Origin: an uncultured Eubacteriales bacterium | GTDB lineage: Bacteria > Bacillota > Clostridia > Oscillospirales > Oscillospiraceae | Reading direction: 5' to 3' | Assembly (NCBI GenBank): GCA_900544295.1 | Contig: UQUO01000079.1 | Location: forward strand, 1 to 5,556 | Length of the DNA: 5,556 nucleotides | Part shown: one piece after another, positions 1-5,124 of the stretch | How the letters are laid out: each line of letters starts with the position of its first letter | Numbering within the stretch: the first letter of the stretch is position 1 | Position numbers and translations under genes: made by a program | Notes under the pieces: model-generated | The model's input: the letters and a program-made list of their open reading frames with translations, nothing else | The model's database searches: none | What the model was told of the DNA's origin: nothing

Positions 1-21
1 AAAAGCGTTTTTCTTTGGGGC

Positions 22-63
22 TCCACCCCGTTTCTTTGGGCAAGACCAAAGAAATGGGGTGGA
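22..63. repeat. Long intergenic hairpin (18-bp inverted repeat)
   Basis: Arms 22-39 and 46-63 are reverse complements over 18 positions with one exception (30/55), which is a G-U pair in RNA; the loop is 6 nt (40-45). The arms have the core CCACCCC-TTTCTTTGG. Part of the arm, TTCTTTGGGG, also occurs just before it at about 11-20. No T-run follows on the plus strand, so this does not look like a simple terminator for rightward transcription. It is more like a small palindromic interspersed element of GC-rich Clostridia (inference). It could also be part of the end of a gene lying left of the window. Confidence 0.6.
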
Positions 64-127
64 ATAGGCAGCACAAGGTAAAGACAACCAAAAGCAAAAC
101 GGCGAGTTCCTCCAACCCTAAAAACCC

Positions 128-149
128 GGGCGGGGATGGAACCCCGCCC
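128..149. repeat. Short GC-rich palindrome
   Basis: Arms 128-135 (GGGCGGGG) and 142-149 (CCCCGCCC) pair perfectly around a 6-nt loop (136-141). It is followed by CTACA, which gives the minus-strand form TGTAGGGGCGGGG. I recall this pattern as a recurrent intergenic palindrome in Firmicutes genomes, but no search was possible. There is no T-run. It ends about 24 bp upstream of the promoter -35 box, so it could insulate or mark the upstream edge of the next transcription unit. Confidence 0.5.
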
Positions 150-173
150 CTACAATCCACACTCTGCCACCGC

Positions 174-202
174 TTGACAAAACACACAGCCAGCTATATA
201 AT
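174..202 (+). promoter_or_regulatory. Consensus sigma-A promoter of the C39/SH3b/M14 gene
   Basis: TTGACA at 174-179 and TATAAT at 197-202 are both perfect consensus hexamers separated by exactly 17 bp. Transcription should start near 209, leaving a leader of only about 26 nt before the ATG at 235. That is too short for a riboswitch or attenuator, so the gene appears strongly and simply expressed. No operator-like dyad overlaps the hexamers. Confidence 0.88.
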
Positions 203-223
203 CTGTACTAATTAAAGTAATAC

Positions 224-234
224 AGGGGGCCGCA
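224..234 (+). promoter_or_regulatory. Ribosome binding site fixing the start at 235
   Basis: The purine run AGGGGG (224-229) lies 5 nt before ATG 235. The next in-frame ATG (262, residue 10) has no comparable purine run at the right distance, so 235 is the better start. Confidence 0.7.
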
Positions 235-2565
235 ATGGCATCATTCCGAGAAGTCGAATACATGGACGAGCCCATATCCCGCCGCAGGCGCAGACGCCGC
301 AGGCGGCGTAGAGGCGGGCTGCGTACGCTGCTGGTGCTTATCCTGCTGGCAGCGGCGGTTTTTGCCGCGTATAAGCTGACCAACGGCTTCGCTGATCTCC
401 GCCTGCCTGTCAAAGTCTCGCTCGATAACACGAACACCGAATTTGATTATGACCTTGACCGCCTCGCGGGGCAGATCGTCCCCGGCATGTACGTCGGGGA
501 CTGCGGCCCGCTCGAAGCCGAGGAGCTGCGCGAATGTGCAAAGAAAAACAGCGAGTGGGCGGACGAGCTTGAGTTCATGGCCGAGCATATCTCCATCTAT
601 ACTGAGGATGCGGTAAAAACCGCGCTGCTTGGCCCAGAGAAGACCCCCTTTGCCCTGCTCTCCGCCTTTTGCGAGCCGAATTCCTCCGGCCTTGACGCTG
701 AGATCAGCGTAGATGAGGGCGAAATACCATACCTGCTGCAATACGACTCGCGCTGGTGCTTCCACGGCTACGGCAGTTCCTTCATGGGCTTCACGGCCTG
801 CGGCCCCACCTGTCTCTCCATGGCGCTCATCGGCCTCACGGGGAATACCGACTACACCCCCGCCTATGTTGCGGACAGGGCCGAGGCTGCGGGGCATTAC
901 GTCCCGGGCGCCGGTACTGCCTGGTCCCTCTTCACCGAGGGCGCGGCGGAGTTCGGCCTGCGCGGCGAGGCGATCAGCGCCGGGTGGAGAGAGCTGAGCC
1001 GGCTGCTGGACGAGGGCAGCATCGTCGTTGCCTCCATGCTGCCGGGCGACTTCACCACCAGCGGCCACTTTATCCTCATCTACGGCTCAAATCTCCTGGG
1101 CTTCAAGGTCTATGACCCGAACAGCATAGAGCGCAGCGAGCGTCTCTGGAGCTACGACACCCTGGCCCCGCAAATAGCCCAGCTCTGGAGCCTGAGCCTG
1201 GCCTCCGGCCAAATCGACAGCGGCGGTACGGCTCCAGCTGACAGCGGCGAGGCGGGCGACATATACCTTGCCGACTGTGAGGAGTTCATCACCCTGCGCG
1301 CGGAGCCGGACGTGGGCGCCGATGCCATCACCACCATCCCGAAGGGCGAAGAGATGACCCTTGTCTCCTTCGACGGCGACTTTGCGCTGGTGGAGTATCA
1401 GGGCGAGCGCGGCTACGTTCTCGCCTCCTACATAGAGCCAAAGGCCGCCGGTGCGGGGCTTGCCCACGCGCAGTCCGCCTCCGGCGCGGCCTTTATCGCG
1501 GACTGTGAGGAATTTGTCACCCTGCGTGCAGAGCCGGACGTGGGATCCCGCGAGCTCGGCACCATCCCGCGCGGCGGAGAGATGGCGCTCATCGCCTTCG
1601 ACGGGGCCTTTGCCCTCGTTGACTATGCCGGACAGCGCGGCTACGTACTCTCGACCTACATTGTGCCGAAGCTGGATTCCGCCTCCCCGGGCGGGGGCTT
1701 CGGCTATGCAGACCTGCAGGAGGGCCTGGAGCGGCTCGCTGCGGAGCATCCGGAGGAGCTGGAGCTCTCGTCCATTGGACAGAGCGCCGAGGGCAGGGAG
1801 CTGCTGCTCGCCGTCGTCGGAAGCGAGGGCGCGGAGTACGAGCTTCTCATCCAGGGCTGCATCCATGGCCGTGAAAATATGAGCGCATATCTTGTCCTGA
1901 GCCAGCTTGAGCACCTGCTCAAGAGCGGTGTGCCGGAGGATGTGCGCTTTCACTTTATACCCATGGTGAACCCGGACGGCGCTGAAATAAGCCGCACGGG
2001 CGTGCTGGGCGAGGCGCAGCGCGAAATCTATCTTTCCGACCTGGCCGCGGGCTATACCGAGGCCGGAGAGGCCGAATACGCCCGCGCCTGGAAGGCGAAC
2101 GCCGCGGGCGTGGATCTGAACCGCAACTTTGACGCCGGCTGGGCGCAGCTGGACAGCCGCGCCGCCCCCTCCTGTGAAAACTACCGCGGAGGCGCGCCCG
2201 AAGACCAGCCCGAGAGCCGCGCGCTGGCCGACTACACACGCGCCGTGGAGCCGGACGCGACGCTTAGCTACCACACGGCCGGCAGCCTCATCTACGCGGA
2301 CTACGCCGGGGCCTCCGAGGTCGTGAACGCGGCCTCCCGCAGTCTTGGAGCTGCTCTGGGCCAGGCGGCGGGCTATCCCCTGGAGGACAGCGACGACCTT
2401 GAAAGCGGCGGATACAAGGACTGGGCCGCTGCCCTGGGCATACCCTCCGTTACCATAGAGCTGGGCTACGGCGACAGTCCCCAGCGCGCAGGAGCCTACC
2501 CGACCGTGAGGCTCCGCAACGAGAGCGCCCCCCTCGTCGCCGCCGAGTGGCTGCGCGGCAACTGA
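235..2565 (+). CDS. Membrane-anchored C39-like peptidase / double SH3b / M14 zinc carboxypeptidase fusion protein
   Basis: A 776-residue predicted surface protein. Residues 16-26 are eleven consecutive arginines, followed by one membrane segment (about 31-46), which predicts a cytoplasmic N-terminus and an extracellular body. A helical linker (about 60-160) leads to a C39-like papain-fold domain (about 161-320) with Q169, C189 (in ACGPTC), H278 (in SGHF) and D294 (in YDPNS) at the expected catalytic positions. Two SH3b domains follow (about 343-403 and 419-479), usually wall-binding. The C-terminal domain (about 488-770) is M14: HGRE gives Zn ligands H544 and E547, NPDG is 579-582, LNRNF is 628-632, YHTAG gives third ligand H680, and TIELG gives catalytic E742. 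Bacterial relatives cleave gamma-D-Glu-meso-DAP or similar peptidoglycan peptide bonds. All key residues of both peptidases appear intact. Inferred role: remodelling of wall peptides. The exact substrates, and whether the C39 domain cleaves or only binds, are unknown. It has its own promoter and terminator, so it is monocistronic. Confidence 0.9.
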   Translation: MASFREVEYMDEPISRRRRRRRRRRRGGLRTLLVLILLAAAVFAAYKLTNGFADLRLPVKVSLDNTNTEFDYDLDRLAGQIVPGMYVGDCGPLEAEELRECAKKNSEWADELEFMAEHISIYTEDAVKTALLGPEKTPFALLSAFCEPNSSGLDAEISVDEGEIPYLLQYDSRWCFHGYGSSFMGFTACGPTCLSMALIGLTGNTDYTPAYVADRAEAAGHYVPGAGTAWSLFTEGAAEFGLRGEAISAGWRELSRLLDEGSIVVASMLPGDFTTSGHFILIYGSNLLGFKVYDPNSIERSERLWSYDTLAPQIAQLWSLSLASGQIDSGGTAPADSGEAGDIYLADCEEFITLRAEPDVGADAITTIPKGEEMTLVSFDGDFALVEYQGERGYVLASYIEPKAAGAGLAHAQSASGAAFIADCEEFVTLRAEPDVGSRELGTIPRGGEMALIAFDGAFALVDYAGQRGYVLSTYIVPKLDSASPGGGFGYADLQEGLERLAAEHPEELELSSIGQSAEGRELLLAVVGSEGAEYELLIQGCIHGRENMSAYLVLSQLEHLLKSGVPEDVRFHFIPMVNPDGAEISRTGVLGEAQREIYLSDLAAGYTEAGEAEYARAWKANAAGVDLNRNFDAGWAQLDSRAAPSCENYRGGAPEDQPESRALADYTRAVEPDATLSYHTAGSLIYADYAGASEVVNAASRSLGAALGQAAGYPLEDSDDLESGGYKDWAAALGIPSVTIELGYGDSPQRAGAYPTVRLRNESAPLVAAEWLRGN
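1261..1671 (+). repeat. Tandem SH3b domain duplication inside the surface peptidase gene
   Basis: The segments encoding residues 343-403 (1261-1443) and 419-479 (1489-1671) are two copies of one SH3b module. Hand alignment over 58 gap-free positions from ADCEEF to the closing PK gives 40 identities (about 69%). Differences are mostly conservative (I/V, K/R, E/D), indicating an intragenic duplication retained under selection. The copies are joined by a short Ala/Gly/Ser-rich linker. Confidence 0.85.
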
Positions 2566-2573
2566 GCAGACGC

Positions 2574-2605
2574 AAAAAAGCGCCCCCCGACGGGGGCGCT
2601 TTTTT
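2574..2605. terminator. Bidirectional intrinsic terminator between convergent genes
   Basis: A perfect 14-bp inverted repeat (2574-2587 with 2592-2605) has a 4-nt loop and a GCGCCCCC core. It is flanked by an A6 run on the left and a T6 run on the right, so transcripts from either strand end in a GC-rich stem plus U-tract. It starts 9 nt after the stop of the plus-strand surface peptidase gene and 7 nt after the stop of the minus-strand thiT gene, so it serves both. Confidence 0.93.
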
Positions 2606-2611
2606 ATAGCC

Positions 2612-3169
2612 TCAGCGCCGGATGATGTCCCTGGCCTGGAGGTACTTGTCCAGCGGCCGGTATAGCACGCCGAAGACGACGAGGCAGATGATGGTGTCGA
2701 TGAGCATGTAGCTGCCGTTGTAGATGAGGGAGTACATGGCAGGGCTGGTGTATACGCTGCCAAAGAGCTCCGTCGGCATGGTTATGGCGTAGATGGTGAC
2801 GCCGGAGATGTAATGGACGACGAAGCGCAGGAAGCAGCCGAGCAGTATGCCCAGGTAGATACCCCGTCCCTTACCGCGGAAGAGACCTGCGAGGCCCAGC
2901 GGCGTGAAGGCCACGAGGTAGTCGAGCAGCAGGCTCTGCCAGCCCCAGGCGACAGCGCCGTCTATGAACATCTGCAGAAGGCCGAAGAGGAAGCCCTCCA
3001 ACAGTCCCCAGCCCGCGCCCCAGCGCAGGGCGAAGAGGAAGATCGGTATCATCGCCAGATCCACCGAGCCGCCTTGGGGCAGGGTGAAGAGCTTGAGGGC
3101 GTTGAGCACCAGCGCCATGGCCAGCAGCACGGCGGCCTCAGCCATGGACCTCAGACTTTTGTTTCTCAT
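2612..3169 (-). CDS. thiT: Thiamine transporter substrate-binding subunit ThiT (ECF S component)
   Basis: A 185-residue integral membrane protein and, by family knowledge, the S component that binds thiamine for an energy-coupling-factor transporter. The ATPases and T subunit are not in this window and are probably shared and encoded elsewhere. About six hydrophobic segments fill the chain. Family signatures are FALRWG (46-51), the LDY-LVAF-GLAGLF stretch (82-97), HYISG (119-123) and YSLIYNG (146-152). D83-Y84, H119, Y146 and N151 plausibly match thiamine-contacting residues of the Lactococcus ThiT structure, from memory; there the acidic residue is Glu. Length is typical. The start at 3169 is chosen because AAAGGAG (3178-3184) lies 8 nt upstream; longer in-frame starts would run through the riboswitch. 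Expression is controlled by the upstream TPP riboswitch, which confirms the substrate class independently of the protein. Confidence 0.94.
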   Translation of the reverse strand: MRNKSLRSMAEAAVLLAMALVLNALKLFTLPQGGSVDLAMIPIFLFALRWGAGWGLLEGFLFGLLQMFIDGAVAWGWQSLLLDYLVAFTPLGLAGLFRGKGRGIYLGILLGCFLRFVVHYISGVTIYAITMPTELFGSVYTSPAMYSLIYNGSYMLIDTIICLVVFGVLYRPLDKYLQARDIIRR

Positions 3170-3200
3170 TTTTCCTTCTCCTTTCGTTTTGCCCCGGGCG

Positions 3201-3232
3201 AAATAAAACGCACCGGGGAAAACCCGATGCGT
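3201..3232 (-). terminator. Riboswitch-controlled intrinsic terminator in the thiT leader
   Basis: On the minus strand, arm 3232-3223 (ACGCATCGGG) pairs with 3217-3208 over 10 positions with one U-G pair. The loop is 5 nt and is followed directly by a U-rich run (TTTTATTT, 3208-3201). It lies between the TPP aptamer and the thiT ribosome binding site, as expected for an expression platform that stops transcription when TPP is bound. Its 5' arm can instead pair with the aptamer (see findings). Confidence 0.88.
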
Positions 3233-3235
3233 AAA

Positions 3236-3328
3236 GAGCTTCCCTACGTCGGCATTACCCGCATCAGGTTCAAGGGTCAGGGCGTCGATTAGCCCTATCT
3301 CAGCCGGGAATACCCAGCTCCCCTGTGT
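3236..3328 (-). ncRNA. TPP riboswitch (THI-box aptamer) upstream of thiT
   Basis: The minus strand shows the conserved THI-box elements in order. GGGGAGC opens the core. P3 (3318-3313 with 3308-3303) is followed by CTGAGA (3303-3298). An optional P3a hairpin pairs AGGGC (3296-3292) with GCCCT (3283-3279). Then come ACCCTTGAACCTGATG (about 3277-3262), GGGTAATGCCG (3260-3250) and the closing GTAGGGA (3247-3241). The aptamer binds thiamine pyrophosphate and here sits directly upstream of a terminator and thiT, giving TPP-repressed transcription. The outer P1 helix is not obvious, so the outer boundaries are approximate. Confidence 0.95.
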
Positions 3329-3342
3329 TGAATTGCAAGTCA

Positions 3343-3371
3343 ATCATAATCCGTGCAGGGCCGCTTGTCAA
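3343..3371 (-). promoter_or_regulatory. Sigma-A promoter of the thiT riboswitch transcript
   Basis: On the minus strand, TTGACA (3371-3366) and TATGAT (3348-3343) are separated by 17 bp, predicting a start near 3336, about 8-10 nt before the THI-box. The -35 box contains the TGA stop codon (3370-3368) of the M56 protease gene, so the two units abut with no separate terminator between them. Confidence 0.87.
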
Positions 3372-4936
3372 GCGCCAACTGCGCCCGCCTCAGTCCAGGC
3401 CTCCAGCAGGCCCTCCAGCCCATCGCGCGAGATGTCGTCGCCGTCGAAAAGGCTCAGCGTCGAGGCGGAGCTGTTCCAGCTGACGAGCTCATATGCGGCG
3501 TCGAACTGCTCCCAGGCGGCTTGCCTCCCGGCATCCTCGCCCGGGCCGTCCTCAAAGGCAGCAAGCTCCACAGGCCGCCCGCCCTGGAAAAGGACCCATG
3601 CCCCACGGCTGCCCTGCTCGGAGGCCGAAAGGCTGCTCACGCACCAGAAATAAGCGCCGTCGTCTCGGCTGCGTACCAGCAGATACGTAGGCTCGGGCCA
3701 GGGGTCTCCTACTCCTGTCTCGCCCTTTACCAAGTTAGCGCTGTATCCCCCAACGAGCTCAGCCCCGCCCTCGTCCAGACGATAAAGCTCCGAATACATG
3801 TTGGCAGGTCCTCCCGCGAACCAGACGATGAGTTCCGGCACCCCGTCAAATTCTAGGTCGATGAGCTGGAAGCCCTGGTGCTGCGGTTTCTCCGCCAGAT
3901 TATAGCCGTCCCAAAACTCCAGCCAGGCCGCTTCCCAGTCCGCAGCCGCTGACGAAGCGACATCTCCCACAGGCTCATCCAACGCGTCAGGCGGATCAGC
4001 CTCTGTCTTCTCCGCGCCCGTAAAGGTACAGCCCGCCAGCGCCCCTGCGGCCAGCAGGAGAAGTACGAGCGCATAATGCGCTGTATGCGGCCGCTTCGCA
4101 AGCATCCGGATGCGCTCCCGCAGGGCTCGCTTGCCTCCAGTCATCGTAGTGGCTGCCCTCAGCAGATCCGGTCTGCCCCGGCAGCTCAGGCCCAGCAGCG
4201 TGCGCCCATAGTCCGCGCGCTCACCCTCGCCCAGCCTGCGAACGGCCGCTTCATCACAGGCCAGCTCCGCGTCCCTCTTGGAGAGCGACGCCGCCCACCA
4301 GACGAGGGGATTATACCAGTGCAGAACCAGGCACAGCCCGCGAAGCAGCGCCCAGATATGGTCGCCCTGCCGCCTGTGAGCCAGCTCGTGCTCCAACACG
4401 TGCCTGAGCGCAGGTCCCTCCAGCGGAGTCTCCAAAGTAAGATACACCGCGGGCCGTAGGAGCCCAAAGAGGCAGGGGGTCTCAGCTTCATCAGTTATGT
4501 AAACTTTAAGCGGGAAATTTTCAATGCTGACCATCCTGCGGCTGTGACGCAGTTTTCTCCACAGTCTGATATTTACAGCGGCAAACCAGAGGAACAGCAT
4601 GCATACGCCGATAAGCCAAAGCGCAAAGAGCAGCTCCTCGACATTCAGCCCGGGCTGTGCGGAAGGCGCTTCGGTATATGGTAGATCAGCTGCTGTCTGC
4701 GTCAATTCCAGCGTATCAGCAGGTTCCGACGCTTCTGAAAAAACCGGCACACCCTGTGGCAAGGCATTTGTAACGCTCACCCGGCTGCTGCCCAAACTCA
4801 CCGGCAGCAGCAGCCGCAGCAAAACGATGAGCCACATGGCGTATTGCAGTCTCAGGCTCAAGCGTCCGCGCAGCAGATATCTCAGTCCGACGACGGCCAG
4901 AATGAGCACACAAGAGCTGAGTATCCACTCCAGCAT
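3368..4936 (-). CDS. M56 family (BlaR1-type) membrane metalloprotease with C-terminal extracellular sensor-like domain
   Basis: 522 residues. BlaR1/MecR1-type proteins sense an extracellular signal and use a cytoplasmic zinc protease domain to inactivate a BlaI/MecI-family repressor. Membrane segments are visible at about 4-22, 30-47, 101-122 and 288-302. The protease part lies between segments 3 and 4, with HELAH at 183-187 (Zn ligands H183 and H187, catalytic E184) and ELACDE at 224-229 (E224 the likely third ligand). Segment 4 ends in LAGC (C303), a canonical lipobox sequence. The rest (about 330-522) is not a penicillin-binding domain: no SxxK transpeptidase pattern is seen there. It contains DLEFDGVPELIV (360-371), resembling D-x-D-G-x-x-E-L motifs of clostridial lipoprotein domains. 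The ligand is unknown. AGGGGG lies 9 nt before the ATG. A BlaI-type gene normally adjoins this family but none is present. The promoter carries BlaI-like operators. Downstream thiT has its own promoter. Confidence 0.9.
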   Translation of the reverse strand: MLEWILSSCVLILAVVGLRYLLRGRLSLRLQYAMWLIVLLRLLLPVSLGSSRVSVTNALPQGVPVFSEASEPADTLELTQTAADLPYTEAPSAQPGLNVEELLFALWLIGVCMLFLWFAAVNIRLWRKLRHSRRMVSIENFPLKVYITDEAETPCLFGLLRPAVYLTLETPLEGPALRHVLEHELAHRRQGDHIWALLRGLCLVLHWYNPLVWWAASLSKRDAELACDEAAVRRLGEGERADYGRTLLGLSCRGRPDLLRAATTMTGGKRALRERIRMLAKRPHTAHYALVLLLLAAGALAGCTFTGAEKTEADPPDALDEPVGDVASSAAADWEAAWLEFWDGYNLAEKPQHQGFQLIDLEFDGVPELIVWFAGGPANMYSELYRLDEGGAELVGGYSANLVKGETGVGDPWPEPTYLLVRSRDDGAYFWCVSSLSASEQGSRGAWVLFQGGRPVELAAFEDGPGEDAGRQAAWEQFDAAYELVSWNSSASTLSLFDGDDISRDGLEGLLEAWTEAGAVGA

Positions 4937-4958
4937 TGGACGGCGCCCCCTCTCATTC

Positions 4959-4968
4959 TACATCTGTA
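4959..4968. promoter_or_regulatory. BlaI/CopY-type operator O1
   Basis: TACA-TC-TGTA is an exact match to the TACA-NN-TGTA core known for the BlaI/MecI/CopY repressor family. It covers the predicted transcription start (about 4965) of the M56 protease gene, where a bound repressor would block initiation. The core is short, so it could be chance on its own. Its placement and its pairing with O2 raise confidence. Confidence 0.6.
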
Positions 4969-4992
4969 AACATGATACCACCTATGTTTACA
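4965..4992. repeat. Perfect 9-bp inverted repeat linking the two operators
   Basis: TGTAAACAT (4965-4973) and ATGTTTACA (4984-4992) are exact reverse complements separated by 10 bp. They join the inner halves of O1 and O2, so the whole promoter region is roughly symmetric. It may be a cooperative repressor site, or a separate dyad for another regulator. Confidence 0.65.
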
Positions 4993-5000
4993 ATTGTCAA
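4972..5000 (-). promoter_or_regulatory. Sigma-A promoter of the M56 protease gene
   Basis: On the minus strand, TTGACA (5000-4995) and TATCAT (4977-4972) have a 17-bp spacer, predicting a start near 4965. The -35 box overlaps O2 and the start point overlaps O1, an arrangement typical of a repressed promoter. Confidence 0.86.
4989..4998. promoter_or_regulatory. BlaI/CopY-type operator O2 (one mismatch)
   Basis: TACA-AT-TGTC matches the TACA-NN-TGTA core at 7 of 8 defined positions. The mismatch is imposed by the overlapping -35 box. Its centre is 30 bp from the centre of O1, close to three helical turns, so two repressor dimers could sit on the same face. Confidence 0.5.
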
Positions 5001-5009
5001 CAGCAGGGC

Positions 5010-5038
5010 AAAAAAAGAAGCAAGCCGCAGCTTGCTTC
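5010..5038 (-). terminator. Intrinsic terminator of the tRNA/5S operon
   Basis: Arms 5017-5025 (GAAGCAAGC) and 5030-5038 form a perfect 9-bp stem with a 4-nt loop. On the minus strand the stem is followed by seven T (5016-5010). It lies 4 nt after the CCA end of the last tRNA and ends the stable-RNA transcript just before the M56 gene promoter. Confidence 0.93.
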
Positions 5039-5041
5039 AAG

Positions 5042-5118
5042 TGGTGGGCCTTCAGGGACTCGAACCCCGGACCGACCGGTTATGAGCCGGTTGCTCTAAC
5101 CAACTGAGCTAAAGGCCC
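5042..5118 (-). tRNA. tRNA with CAT anticodon, probably tRNA-Ile2 (lysidine-modified)
   Basis: A 77-nt cloverleaf with encoded CCA (5044-5042). The acceptor is GGGCCTT with AAGGCCC, the D arm is GCTC...GAGC, the anticodon stem is ACCGG/CCGGT around CTCATAA, and the T loop is TTCGAGT. CAT reads AUG as Met, or AUA as Ile after TilS converts C34 to lysidine. The CCTTTAGCTCAGTTGG start, the GGCTCATAACC anticodon region and the AAGG-CC-ACCA end resemble the Bacillus Ile2 tRNA, as I recall it, more than elongator Met. Last tRNA of the operon, with a terminator 4 nt downstream. Confidence 0.93.
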
Positions 5119-5124
5119 GATTTC

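Noticed and set aside
15..215. 66-codon plus-strand open frame over the upstream palindromes
   Set aside because: It is read through both hairpins and the promoter, with no ribosome site or family resemblance.
241..1068. 275-codon open frame on the minus strand opposite the C39-like domain
   Set aside because: It is antisense to conserved catalytic motifs, has no recognisable domain, and has no promoter that I could find; it is explained by GC-rich codon use on the other strand.
1087..2763. 558-codon open frame on the minus strand opposite the surface peptidase gene
   Set aside because: It is antisense to a protein with clear SH3b and M14 motifs, crosses the terminator and the convergent thiT gene, has low-complexity Ala/Gly/Arg/Val content without a recognisable domain, and reflects long stop-free antisense frames common in GC-rich DNA.
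2813..3292. Plus-strand open frame opposite thiT and its riboswitch
   Set aside because: Gln/Glu/Ala-rich shadow of a membrane protein frame, overlapping a structured RNA, with no supporting motif.
3170..3343. N-terminal extension of ThiT by 58 residues
   Set aside because: The extra codons would run through the TPP riboswitch and its terminator and have no ribosome site at 3343, whereas ATG 3169 has a good AAAGGAG at 8 nt and gives the normal family length.
3353..4459. Several plus-strand open frames opposite the M56 protease gene
   Set aside because: No domains or motifs in the translations, while the minus strand encodes HELAH and a coherent membrane topology.
3368..4936. Naming the M56 gene blaR1 or calling beta-lactam resistance
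   Set aside because: No penicillin-binding sensor motif and no beta-lactamase or blaI gene is in the window; only the membrane protease part matches.
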